Positions 44,452-55,144 are shown, numbered from the stretch's first letter. The stretch is 64,000 nt of DNA from Nilaparvata lugens (GCF_014356525.2 NC_052511.1:16415942-16479941); one strand, 5' to 3'. Notes: generated by a model not told the origin, from the letters alone. Program-made: numbers and translations.

Positions 44452-46439
44452 TGTCACGTTATTTTTTATATTTAAATAACGATTAGCCTCCTGCTTGGCA
44501 TCAGTCGGTAGAGCATGAAATATTTCAACAATCATGAAAATTAGGTCGTGGTTTTTTATAGGATACAGTCTCGTAAAAATCTTTATAGGCCCAGATATGA
44601 GCTTCCACAATAATTCTGATAATTCATTAAAAAATATATATATATATATATAATACTTATCCTATAGTATTGAGGAATTCAAATAAATCGCACACCATAA
44701 GCAATTTGATACATATATTAACAAATATTGCAAAAAATAAATCAGAGCAAAAAATATATAGAGCGATAAAAAATATATAATATAAAAATAGAACAATAAT
44801 CGGAATCAATAAAATATCACAGGCTAAATACTATTCTCTAAATTCTATAGCACGAAACTTTACCATGTGCTTTTATTTTATGATCATATGCATCCATTTG
44901 CATGTAGCTGCGATATCGGCTTGCTAATACTTGTCGACTTGGACAATTCCATTAAAAATAGATTTCTTAAAAATCAGCTTGATAAATTGACAACCAATAA
45001 TCCAAATATATATATTAAATTCTATGGTACCTAATAGATTTCTTTGTAATGAATATATATTTTATCTCAGGGTGCGAGATTCGGCACCTGATGGAATAAA
45101 TAGAGCAATTCATCTAGTGAATCAGAGCTACAACAAACTATTGCAAATTATATTGCAGAAATTAAAGATCATATGAATATGTATTAACACCCTAGATTTT
45201 ATACTTCTTTGATTTATAGAACTTCTGATATGTGGATTTATTCGTTATTTTTCTAATAAAATACCTTTAATACTACATTCACTTGCACAAGTATTTTTTA
45301 CTAAATTCTTAATTCATGAGAAAACCCTTTCGACGAGCTAGCTTTGATTCTCATGTTATTTCGAAACACTGAGGACGCCCTATCACTATTTCAATATTTC
45401 TCACTCACGTGTCGAAATTTTCTTATGAGCTGCTGATGTCAATCCAACTCCTGGTGGTCCTGGACTATTGTAGCCGGAGTCGTCTCTTCCAAGGGGTTAC
45501 AAAATTGTTTAAAAATGAAAATGACTTTTGCTTTATAAGAGGATCACAAAGTCTTATAAGAAATTTAGTAATTCAATTTAACTTTAAATTATTACAAGAT
45601 ATAGCAAGGTATTACACTCTATAATTTTTAGTGACCTCTCATGGTAGCATTTGGCAGTCGAGTGTGGTTCTCCTTTCTCAATTTTACAATTCTCATTTCC
45701 GATTTCTAAATTTACATAAAATTTGAATATCCTAGTCCTCCGCCATTCGAGGTTCAAATAGACCATACTAAAATATTAAATTATTACTTATGTTGTATAT
45801 TTAATAATTTCTTTGCCTTTGGGCCATATCCAAAACATAGATTATACAACTATTTTATACAAATTCTATTTATTTATAGAAATATTAACAAATATTTTTG
45901 AATCGGCTCACTATTGCCGCCTATCAATTGCCATTATGTGATTGGTGCATACAAATTGTTACAGTATTCATGCACCTGGTAACCTCCTATTTCCTTAATA
46001 CATTTAATTATTTTTATTGGGTTTTTTTAAATATGCTCTCTACATGCTAGTTAATTCTTTATATGTTATTATTTGTTTCATGCATCATAATAATTAGCCA
46101 CGTGAGACCTTTAGTTCCTCAAATTGCATACCGTTTTGCCACAATAAATTTCTGCCCAGGTGATTGGTCAGATTCTACGTTGCATGGCTCGGTCGATCGT
46201 TAGGTCGCCGATCACTAAATGTTTATGCCTAACCTCAACCTTCAATATTTTATATAATATTATATATTAGCGAAAAATTATTCCAATTCCTCTTAGGCTG
46301 TTGTACAGTTTAGCCAGGACAATCTGATATTATCTAATCTTTGTTATCTCTTTGGTGATTTTAGCCAATTACTTCACTTAGACCTATAAATATTTCAGCT
46401 AGGCTTCTTATTTATTCATCCAAATTACAATATGTTACA
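44452..46439 (-). repeat. 5' LTR of the Gypsy element
   Basis: About 1,988 bp, next to the gag leader. It has a short TA expansion at about 44639-44652 and an extra block near 44741-44765 relative to the 3' LTR. The 71-codon frame seen in both LTRs (36741-36956 and 45409-45624) is preserved only because the LTRs are duplicates. Confidence 0.95.
44491..44570 (+). other. tRNA-Lys-like segment in the LTR
   Basis: CAGTCGGTAGAGCATGA matches the D-arm and start of the anticodon arm of insect tRNA-Lys as I remember it, and GGTCGTGG follows some 25 bases later where the tRNA variable loop and T-arm would begin. The spacing is about 10 bases longer than in the tRNA and the T-loop is lost. The same segment is at 35848-35925 in the other LTR, with GGTCATGG. 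Relative to the element's RNA it is antisense. Confidence 0.5.
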
Positions 46440-46559
46440 ATGTTTTCAATTGCTCGTTTTTATTTGTTTTAAAAAATAATTTAAAAGAAATTCATGTAGC
46501 ATGTGTGTATCACAAATGAATTGATAATTGATAAGGTCTGTGTGTTTTTATCTTATTAT

Positions 46560-46660
46560 TGAAAGTTTATTTATTTATTCATTTATTGAGACTGAGAAAG
46601 GACCAATAGGCACAGACCAAAACTGTTCCTTCACTATCAATAATTATAGCGACTTTTTGA
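46560..46660 (-). repeat. LINE-like 3' tail remnant
   Basis: On the minus strand GGAACAGTTTTGGTCTGTGC is followed by CTATTGGTCCTTTCTCAG and AATAAATGAATAAATAAATA. It is a variant of the recurrent tail. Confidence 0.5.
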
Positions 46661-46669
46661 AATTTTCAC

Positions 46670-47395
46670 TTCATATAAATAAATATTCCAGTTGAATTCA
46701 TAGAGCTCTTCATGTTTAAAATTCCTTCATCATACTACCAATTTTTATTTTAAATAATGAATATACTTTGAATAGATTCTAATATTTAAAATATTTCATC
46801 ATTGTCATTGTAGCGACTTGAAAACTGATAACTTCAAATTAACTTATCACGTTCTGAAATAATTAATTGACTATTAGTGTTGAAAGATAAGTTGAAATCA
46901 CGCAATAATAAACTAAAAACTCTTTGACAAATCTCGATCGTATTGTGTTATGTATTTGAATGCACTCTTGTAAGTTTATAATAGAATAATAATGAATAAG
47001 TACCTTTCTCACAAAAATTATAAATACATTTCTGTAAATGAAGATTTCTAACTTGTGCTTAAGTTCTATGTGTTTCTAGTTCAATACAAAACTTTTGAAC
47101 ATAACTGTTTTTTCATCACAGTTATGAAAATTAAAATTATGTTCAGATATCTTTCGAAGGTCCAAGTCTGAACTGATTTATCACTCATGAATTACAGTGA
47201 GATAACAAATCAAGAACCTCATAATCTGACCACTAATAATCTGTGTTCTCAATTGTTGATAGTCTGCTCTATCTTGAAATTTCTAAATTTCTGCTCTATC
47301 TTGAACCAGTAGCACCAACTTCAATGTCGTTAACAGTAACTTCAAGTGATTTTCTTTCTTTCTATTTGCGAAATTGATTCTCTCCCTATTAGTAT
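46670..47395. other. Non-coding AT-rich DNA
   Basis: No gene or clear repeat was recognised. Confidence 0.4.
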
Positions 47396-47399
47396 TCTT

Positions 47400-47500
47400 T
47401 TTTTTCTCAGAGGGAGGTGTGGTTTATAATTTCCCGCTTAGGGTTGGGAGGCTTGGGCTGTTTGTGGTCCGTGGTGCTATTTGAATAAATAAATAAGTTT
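47400..47500 (+). repeat. LINE-like 3' tail remnant
   Basis: GGGTTGGGAGGCTTGGGCTG followed by TTTGTGGTCCGTGGTGC and ATTTGAATAAATAAATAAG. The next LINE (47.65 kb) is inserted just downstream, separated by a CT microsatellite. Confidence 0.5.
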
Positions 47501-47582
47501 AGTTATTATTTTTTTTTTCTTTCTCAGTCTCTCTCTTGTTCTCCATCTTTCGTATTCTTCTTTCATCTTCACTTTCTACTCA

Positions 47583-47637
47583 TCATACTATTCTTTCTCT
47601 CTCTCTCTCTCTCTCTCTCGCTCTTTCTCTCTCTTCA
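47583..47637. repeat. (CT)n microsatellite
   Basis: A nearly pure CT run from about 47590 with a CGCTCTTT interruption. It sits at the 5' junction of the truncated LINE. Confidence 0.9.
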
Positions 47638-47645
47638 TAGTTTCA

Positions 47646-48989
47646 TAAATTATTCTGGATTTTAATATTCTTTATCAGAATGTAAGAGGACTTCGCTCCA
47701 AAATTCCATGTTTTTCCCGGGAGGTATTGAAGTGTGATGCTGACGCAATAATTCTCACTGAAACTTGGTTACACGATGGGATTCATAATGATGAATTATT
47801 TGATGAGCGTTATACTGTTTTTCGTAAGGATAGGCCGGGCAATCTAGGTTTGAGGGGAGGTGGGGTTCTGATTGCTGTACGTAGCACATTGAATGCAACT
47901 TTATTGTCTGATTTATCGTCACCTAATTTTGAATAAATTTGGATCAAGATTTCATTAAATAATGCACAATATTACATAAATTCTGTTTACTTTAAACCAT
48001 CGACTTCATTTGAAACCTACCTTCAATATTTTGAGTTGCTTGAATCTTTCAATGATATTTTTGCTGGTAATGTGTTAATTGTTGGAGACTGGAATATCCC
48101 TGAGATCAATTGCTCCGATTTTGATTTCAGTGGCGGTTCTCGTCTGGCGGTCGCTTTGGGTCAGTTCATGGGAGTGCTTGGTTTGGAGTCTCGTAATGTG
48201 GTTTTGAATGGTAATGGTCGAACCTTGGATCTAGTTTTGAGCTCGTTTGATGTTGAGGTGGTGAGATCGGATGATTTTCTTGTGGCTGAGGATAGCCATC
48301 ATCCAACTCTTTCTGTTTCTTTTCCAATAATTTGCGCTGGATCTGATCACCTTGATGAATTGTACAAACTGTACTATAATTTCAGGAGAGCTGATTTCTT
48401 TGGTCTTTATGAATCTTTAAGAGATGCTGATTGGTCTGGAGTTTATTTGTCCTCGGATGTCAATGGGGCAACCGAATCATTCTATCGACTCATTTATTCC
48501 TGTTTTGATTTATTTGTTCCAAAGAGAGCTGTTACTAATGCAACTGGTAAGTATCCCCAATGGTTTACCAAGGATATAATTAGTGACATAAAGCAAAAGA
48601 ACAGATGTGCCAGGAGAAGAAGAGTCTCGGCTTATCATGATGAGGAGTTCCGGAGACTACGTTCAGGTTTGAAAAGAAAAATTTCCGCAGCCTATCATAA
48701 CTATATAAATTCGGTTCAATTGAGCGTTAAGGGTGATATGAAAGGTTTCTGGACCTACATTAACAATAAACGTAAAATGAGACGTACTGAGAATGTGATG
48801 AAGTGGAATAATAGAGTTTTCATTGGCAATGACATTTCGGATGGTTTTGCTGAATACTTTTCATCTGTATTTAGCAAAAGTGACAGTAACACTGAAGCAC
48901 GAGACAACCTGATCAATCACTCTCCTTTTCACATTGATGCAATCTCGTCAGATGATATTTATTTATCCATAAGAAGTCTCAAGGGGTAG
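47646..48989 (+). pseudogene. LINE APE endonuclease and linker
   Basis: The frame opens at IILDFNILYQNVRGLRSK, the usual beginning of an APE endonuclease, right after an in-frame TAA. ILTETWL carries the conserved catalytic Glu; GDWNIPEI (the GDxN block), the TLDLVLS block and EDSHHPTLS (the S/D-H-x-P block) follow in order. A TAA at 47934-47936 breaks the domain early. The linker to the RT is basic (KQKNRCARRRR). The frame ends at TAG near 48987 where one base is evidently missing, because the RT motif GPDGIPPYIVKG continues in the next frame. It would have nicked target DNA during insertion. Confidence 0.88.
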
Positions 48990-49594
48990 GATCAGTTGGC
49001 CCTGATGGTATCCCACCTTATATTGTCAAGGGTTGCTGTGAATTGTTTTTGGAACCACTTAAATTCATTTTCAATTTAGCACTAAAGACATCTACATTCC
49101 CAGATCTGTGGAAGCAGGCCAAAGTGATTCCAATTTTCAAAGCTGGTAGTAGACAAGCTATCAATAACTACAGGCCCATTTCTATAATAAACTGTTTTGC
49201 TAAAGTTTTTGAAAAATGTATTTATAAGAAAATCTTTGGTCATGTTAAACCATTACTGGCTGAACATCAGCATGGGTTTTTGCCTGGGAGATCTACTGTC
49301 ACCAATTTGTTGCATTTCCGAAGTGAGGTATCAGCCTATCTTGATAGGGGTTTGCGTGTTGATACTGTGTACACTGATTTTTCTAAAGCTTTTGACACTC
49401 TGAGCCACAAGGTGTTGTGCAATAAATTGTCACTCTTGGATTTTCCATTCCAAGTGTTGGGCTTATCTCCTCGTATCTGTCTGACCGAGTTCAATCTGTT
49501 TCTTTTGGTGGTAACCAGTCTAAATTCTATACTAGTTCGTCAGGCGTTCCGCAGGGTTCTAATCTGGGTCCTCTACTCTTCCTGCTATTCATAA
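48990..49594 (+). pseudogene. LINE reverse transcriptase, N-terminal half
   Basis: The motifs GPDGIPP, then WKQAKVIPIFK, NYRPISIINCFAKVFEK and HGFLPGRST are standard non-LTR RT blocks. DFSKAFDTLSH carries the first catalytic Asp. Near 49465 another single-base loss changes the frame: the run after LDFPFQVLG is out of frame to 49594, while the true blocks (SSGVPQGSNLGPLLF) continue in the frame of the next entry. Confidence 0.88.
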
Positions 49595-49599
49595 ATGAT

Positions 49600-50481
49600 T
49601 TGCCTGGAGTCCTAAAGCATTCTTCTTGCCTTCTCTATGCCGATGATGTAAAAATCTACAAGGTGATTGAGTCGGAGGATGATTGTCGAGTGCTTCAGAG
49701 TGATGTGGATGGCTTATTTTACTGGTGCAGTGAAAACCAGCTGAAGATCAACATTGATAAATGCGCTACTGTAACTTTCACAAGGCAGAGAGACCCCCAG
49801 GTTCCTGTTTATACTATCAATAATCTAGTAGTCAAGCGTGTTGATCAATTTAAGGACCTTGGAGTGTATTTTGATTCTGAGCTTAAGTTTCATTTTCATT
49901 TGAGAAATTTATGCTCCAAGGCGTGCCAGCAAATAGGATTTATTTGCAGAACTTGCTCTAATTTCAATGAAATTTCAGTTCTTATTATGTTGTACAACTC
50001 ACTTGTTAAAAGTTTGCTCAATTATTGCTCCGAGGTGTGGCATCCTTATCTAGTTTCTCAGAGTGTGGAGATTGAGAAAATCCAGAATAAATTTTTAAGA
50101 TTTTTGTACTTTGAACACTTCAATGCAGTTTGTCCTTTCAATTACCCAACTTCTGATCTGAGAGTAATGTTTCGAATGCAATCCCTTGGGGCATTGCGTA
50201 ACTGCAGATTGCTTGTATTCCTGTATAATCTTTTAAATGGAAGGATTGATTCTTCTTACCTTCTTTCTTTGCTTAACATCTATGTCCCCCAAGTGGTTCG
50301 GCGTTCCAGTTTTAGGTTCCAGCTTCCTCAGTGCAGAACCAATAATCACTATAATTCTCCAGTTAATCGTATGATGTGTCTTTTTAATCTTTGTGGAGCT
50401 CATCTTGATCCTTTTCATTTGTCAACTTTGCAGTTCAAGAAAGCTTGTGCAGCCCTATACCCACCATCTTTCCGCCGGTAA
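49600..50481 (+). pseudogene. LINE reverse transcriptase, C-terminal half
   Basis: LLYADDVKIY contains the catalytic YADD box near the start. Downstream are WCSENQLKINIDKC, the thumb-like KDLGVYFDSEL, and the C-terminal region with NYCSEVWHPY. The frame runs uninterrupted to TAA at 50479. The coding part continues in frame upstream of 49600 to about 49465, so the annotated start is not a real start. It is followed by a CAT-rich stretch and the 3' UTR. Confidence 0.9.
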
Positions 50482-50995
50482 TTCTATGTAGGTTATTATC
50501 TTTTTTTTTTAATCTTCTTTTCTCTTCACCCTGGTCTCCATAGTCATCATCATCATCTTCATTGTCAGAATCATCTCCAGCATCATCATCATCATCATCA
50601 GCATCTTCATCTCTCATAAAATTTATATAAATTTCCTCTTATTAGTAATGATTTTATTTTTGCATCTCTTTTTTTCAATTAATTTTATCTAAATTCGCAT
50701 TATATTATTCAGATTTTGATTATCATTTTATTATTTTTATTTTATTTTATTAGTTTTTAGTTTATTAGTTAATTTTTTTTAGTTTATCACGCTTAGTTTT
50801 ATAACTTTATTCAGTTTTGTAGTTTGCTTTTTTGTTATTTTTATTATTTTCAGGAGTATATTTTATTTATTGTGTTCAAATATATATTTTTAGGAAATTG
50901 ATGTATTTTCTATTGTTTTGATTGGGGAGCAATTTTTGGGGCTTGCCCTGTATGCGCCCATATTGTAATTAAATAAATAAACTTACTTGTTTGGT
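50482..50995 (+). other. LINE 3' UTR and tail
   Basis: It contains CAT/TCA microsatellites (50545-50610), a T-rich middle and the terminal GGGGAGCAATTTTTGGGGCT, TGCCCTGTATGCGCCCAT, then AATTAAATAAATAAA. No obvious long target duplication was seen. Confidence 0.65.
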
Positions 50996-51099
50996 TAAAC
51001 TTACTTGCTGGTGATAGTTTACTAACACAGAGGTATTATAAACAAACTATAATAAACAATCGAGTCAGTCTCATCAAATCTCAAATCGATTTTAGTGGA

Positions 51100-51560
51100 A
51101 TGTTGATATTTAGATACAACAATACTATCAGCTGACACAACTTGACAACCGCTGTGTGCTGATGTACATGACAACATGTGGTCTGTGTGTTTTGCAGTTG
51201 TGTCAAGCGATACCACCATGAGGGTTTGCGATAGGTCCACTCCCCGCTGAGGCTGACATATGCTAATGTATTCGGTAATTGGGTGAGGGACGAGGGTAAG
51301 AAACCCCTTCCTCTTTCCCCGATAGGAAGGAGGGAGGGAGGGTTTGCAGAGGGTTCTTAGGTGCTGATAAGGGCGCAGTGAGGATAATGCCAGGCCGGAA
51401 ATGATGTCTTGACGTCCGCTACAAGAGTAGTGTGACGTCTTGGCACTCTCCTCGCGTCGCGTCACAACAGACGCCCGTCAGTCTTATCAGCGAATGACGA
51501 AAACACCCGACAGCGCAATAATGACAGCTGACGTCTTCCTGTCTTGGCGAGTTGTCTAGC
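51100..51560. other. GC-elevated block with three TGACGTC sites
   Basis: GC content is well above the surrounding DNA. TGACGTC occurs at 51410-51416, 51433-51439 and 51529-51535, with CGCGTCGCGTCACAAC between. The minus frame 51022-51465 has no known domain. This may be a regulatory element or an unannotated promoter. Confidence 0.35.
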
Positions 51561-51659
51561 GTATAATCATGGATGTCACTCTGAAAACAGAAATCATTGT
51601 ATGTTATGGAATCTTCTTAAAATGTATGAATTCAGGGCTACTTTATTTTATTTATAAAA

Positions 51660-51730
51660 TAGAATAATTATAGTAACCTTTTTCAACTTGACGATGGTGT
51701 GAACACTGAAACTAGTGTTGTTATAATTTG
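51660..51730 (+). repeat. Hammerhead-like unit, diverged type
   Basis: On the plus strand: CAAC, UUGACGA, U, GGUGUGAACACU, GAA, ACUAGU, GUUG. Stem I CAAC/GUUG pairs fully, stem II has GUG/CAC, stem III ACUAGU is self-complementary. The cleavage-site base that follows stem III in the other copies is absent. Confidence 0.5.
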
Positions 51731-51734
51731 TATT

Positions 51735-52390
51735 CTTAATCTTCAATTTAATTAATTCCAAAGGGTACTATAGTTATGAATTCTATTCACTCGATTTTTG
51801 GCTTTTGTCATTTTTTTTATTCAATGATGAAAATTACTGGTCATAAAATTCACACTAGAAACACAGGCATGGTGGAATTCCTCCCTAATAGAGTGAGATG
51901 AAAGAGATGTAGTAAGATCAGATGCAGTTAGTCCCGTTTCATTTTTGAAAGCATATTTTTCATTACACCTCAACTGATCAGATATGACACGATATCAACA
52001 ATATCTTGAAGAATGTATCTTCAAATTCTCATAAATTCATTTTCTACCAATTCGTGAATGGATCACCCAAAAGATTTGAAAATTAGTCGCTCATATCCCG
52101 ATAAGTTGTAATGTTAAAGAAAGTTTTTCAATAGAATATTTTTCCATCTGTAAAAATGGAAATTACTTGGTGATTTAATAATATACAAATAGAGTTTCAG
52201 TTTTACTAACTTTTTAGTCATTATAACTGGCTATTTCTGCAGCCAATTATTTTTTTATAATATCAACATTTATTCATATCATTTTTTTAGTCTGTATTTT
52301 TCTCAAATTTAGTTTAATATAATTTCAATTTTCATAATTTAGTTAATCGATTTTTAATTCAGCGAATTACGCCAGGACCACACAAACACA
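51735..52390. other. Non-coding AT-rich DNA
   Basis: No gene or bounded repeat was recognised. Confidence 0.4.
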
Positions 52391-52396
52391 GACTTA

Positions 52397-52584
52397 AGCT
52401 GCGTTGACACCAAAGTTATTAACAAAATGTTAATAACTTAATCGTTATTAATTCTATTAGATTGAACATAACTTATCATACACATGATGGTCATATTTGT
52501 TTGTCAAGTTCTGTTCAATCTAATAGAATCTATAAGGATTAAGTTATCAACATTTTTGCTAATAACTTTGGTGTAAACGCGGCT
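52397..52584. mobile_element. Palindromic MITE with TTA target duplication
   Basis: AGCTGCGTTGACACCAAAG pairs with the complement of CTTTGGTGTAAACGCGGCT; further inward ATGTTAATAACTTAATC and TTCTATTAGATTGAACA pair with their partners. TTA lies on both sides (52394-52396 and 52585-52587). About 188 bp and non-coding; PIF/Harbinger-type by target duplication. Confidence 0.8.
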
Positions 52585-52599
52585 TTAAGCGTACATGTG

Positions 52600-52685
52600 A
52601 GTCTCTCACAACGTAAGGGTAATGTACTGTAACTGTACTGTGTTATTTGTAAATTGTGAGAATAAATTGATTTGATTTGAGTTAC
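52600..52685 (+). repeat. LINE-like 3' tail with TTGAT repeat
   Basis: AATGTACTGTAACTGTACTG followed by GTGAGAATAAATTGATTTGA and a (TTGAT) tail. It is a truncated 3' end with a pentamer repeat tail. Confidence 0.45.
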
Positions 52686-53051
52686 TTAAAAAAATATCAC
52701 CAGAAATTCATTTTATCTGGGTGATTAAATAATATTTAATATACATAATATATTAAAATAATATATATACAAATCGAAATACTTAAAAAATTATCACCAG
52801 TAAAAAGTTTCCAAAAGCGTGATGCAGAGATGTCTAACTGTGTTAGAGACGGCAATGCTTAGCAGTAACTATATTTGGCAGAATCTTTTGAAGTGAGAGA
52901 GCTATTGATGAGAGCATTCATGTCAGCAGACTCTCACTAGAAGTCACAAACAAACATTTTCAACAGTCAAAAAGTCACACAGGACAAAAACTTTCACGCT
53001 GTGAAGGCTTGTGAATAGTATTCTCTTGACTCAATATTGTCATCGATCATA

Positions 53052-53910
53052 TCGGAGTTCTTCTCATTTTCGGTTCTATGCTATAAGACAGCATCCCCTT
53101 CAGAGCATCCGAAAATCACGTATGAATAGATGATAGCTCAGCCCCAAATTAATAATACGCCTATACTGTAAAATGTAGCCTACTCCAAGAGGATAAAACA
53201 GAGCAGCACATTCCTGCTATGAGATGTTTATCTTAAGCAGGACATACGTTGTCTTATCAAATAAGTGCGAGATTGTTATCATATTGATACTGGGGATGAT
53301 TTCATTGTTTTAGGAATTTCGGTAAATATTATTGAGAATTCAGTTCAATGAAATATTATGATAATATTGTTGATATTTTTGAATCTAAATAAACAATACT
53401 GTGAGATTGTTATATTTATTTATTTATGGAGACAACAGGTTACCCCTAATGTATCCTTCCTCCATGTCGGAGTTCTTCTCATTTTCGGTTCTATGCTATA
53501 AGACAGCATCCCCTTCAGAGCATCCGAAAATCACGTATGAATAGATGATAGCTCAGCCCCAAATTAATAATACGCCTATACTCTAAAATGTAGCCTACTC
53601 CAAGAGGATAAAACAAAGCAGCACATTCCTGCTATGAGATGTTTATCTTATGCAGGACATACGTTATCATATCAAATAAGTGCCAGACTGTTATCATATT
53701 GATACTGGGGATGATTTCATTGTTTTAGGAAGTTCGATAAATATTATTAAGTAAATATATAAATGTTATCAGTTCAATGAAATATCTATGATATTCTATA
53801 AATCTTATATTTTTTTTTGTATGTTTGAATCTAAATAAACAATACTGTGAGATTGTAATATTTATTCATTTATCTATGGAGACAACAGGTTACCCTAATG
53901 TGTCTCCTTC
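53052..53910. repeat. 415-bp tandem duplication
   Basis: TCGGAGTTCTTCTCATTTTC begins at 53052 and again at 53467. The two units are nearly identical over their length, with a few substitutions (for example ACTGTAAAATG versus ACTCTAAAATG) and small indels. Each ends in an inverted LINE-like tail, TTTATTTATTTATGGAGAC or a variant, followed by AACAGGTTACCC. Confidence 0.9.
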
Positions 53911-53929
53911 ACAAATACAACAATACAAG

Positions 53930-54340
53930 ATTATTATACATTGAAAATACAATGAGCAATGTAACTTACAGTTGCAATATTGTTGAAAAAACTATAGAAA
54001 TACAAGAGAAGGATAGTATAAATATATACAAGAAAATTATCATAAAAAAGAATATAGAAATGAAAAGACTCTAAAATTAAAATTAAAATGTTACAAAGAA
54101 TGGATAAACCTAACAAATGAATGTCATAGGACTGATACCTGCCAATGATACACACCTATAATTATTAATTTATACCTTATGATGGAAAATTAGAGAAGAA
54201 AATATTGTCTAGGATTTGACGATTTATTTGCGATTTGTTACATTCAAACATTTTGACAAGAAGGTCTGATGAATAATTTGTAACATTATAAATTCAAATA
54301 ATTATTTTTTCACATGAAGTAGTGATAATGGATGAACATA
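53930..54340. other. Non-coding AT-rich DNA
   Basis: The minus frame 53934-54155 is AT-rich (Ile/Tyr/Leu) and has no known domain. Confidence 0.4.
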
Positions 54341-54600
54341 ATTTTACGCATGAGAGGATTCGCTGTGGATCGGCAGTCTACCAGCAATTTGATGGATGAA
54401 TTTCACGGCGAATCGCATAAGAAACCCATGACAAATTGCATAAAAGGTCACTGGGGAGTTTAACTGTTCTCCACAGCTGTCTTGTGTTTCCCCCAATAAT
54501 CATTAATTTACGACCCCAGCGGGATTTCTAGTAATTAGGAAAGAGATGGGAGTTAATCGTTTCAATGTTTGTAAAGCAGACAATAGTGGAAGTTTGTATT
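54340..54600. promoter_or_regulatory. Candidate enhancer with homeodomain-type sites
   Basis: A less AT-rich block with CATTAATTTACGAC (54501-54514), TAATTAGG (54532-54539) and GTTAATCG near 54552. TTTACGAC resembles posterior-Hox/Caudal sites and TAATTA is the generic homeodomain core. No open frame spans it. The call rests on motif density only. Confidence 0.25.
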
Positions 54601-54985
54601 ATGTTGTGGCTTTGTTCATTACGATGATAGACAAGCGTAGTGTTGACTAGCATCGTTCAAGTATGAGACATTGTCTTCACTTTCTAGACAACTTCAGTGA
54701 AATCCAGTAGAATGGTTTTACCCTTGAAAAGTGTGTCAACAAATACATTGTTGTGACGGGGGTCGAATTTTGACTGTATAATATCAATGCATACTAGGTG
54801 AATGGAGAAGCTTATCTGAATAGAAGATAACAGCATCATCATGATTTTTTTTTTTGATAGAGTTATTATCCTTACGCTAATTTCTTATAATGATTCTTCC
54901 TTTATAATGAAGTAATCTGCTAATTCGAACATTCCTATATTATTGTTTCATCTTGTGTATTGTGTACTCAATACATGATATTGTT
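54600..54985. other. Non-coding DNA
   Basis: Nothing recognised apart from a short T run near 54847. Confidence 0.4.
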
Positions 54986-54989
54986 ATTG

Positions 54990-55140
54990 CTGTTGTATTT
55001 ATTCATTTATTGGATAGAGCAAACATAATACAATAGTCAGAGAAGAAAAAACAGGCTATTGCCCAAAACTTCTTTGATTTTCTAATTTTGTCCCAAATTG
55101 TCCAGATATTATGTAGGTTATATCTTATCATTTGTATTCA
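54990..55140 (-). repeat. LINE-like 3' tail, family copy 1
   Basis: On the minus strand AAGTTTTGGGCAATAGCCTG, then a TTTTTTCTTCTCTGACTATTG end and AATAAATGAATAAAT. The same family occurs at 60560-60680. Confidence 0.6.
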
Positions 55141-55144
55141 TCTT

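Larger units (their letters stand above)
35808..46439 (-). mobile_element. Full-length but defective Ty3/Gypsy LTR retrotransposon
   Basis: The element is 10.6 kb. Two roughly 2-kb LTRs begin TGTCACG and end GTTACA (plus-strand reading), and a 4-bp target duplication ATGT flanks the whole (35804-35807 and 46440-46443), as expected for Gypsy. The genes read on the minus strand in the order gag, protease, reverse transcriptase, RNase H, integrase. This order and the motifs fix the class; the very long LTRs recall the Osvaldo/Ulysses group, an inference only. The reading frame from the middle of gag into the integrase core is one frame but interrupted by stops, most of them TGA. No env-like frame is visible between the integrase and the 3' LTR. 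Neither a TGG-starting primer-binding site nor a clean polypurine tract is obvious. Confidence 0.93.
47646..50995 (+). mobile_element. 5'-truncated, broken Jockey/CR1-like LINE
   Basis: The element retains an APE-type endonuclease and reverse transcriptase (ORF2) and a 3' UTR with the recurrent hairpin GGGGCTTGCCC and AATTAAATAAATAAA end. ORF1 is missing. There are three coding lesions: TAA at 47934, a frame change at about 48984 and another near 49465. Class is inferred from the endonuclease-RT layout and the YADD box; the exact clade is uncertain. Confidence 0.85.
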
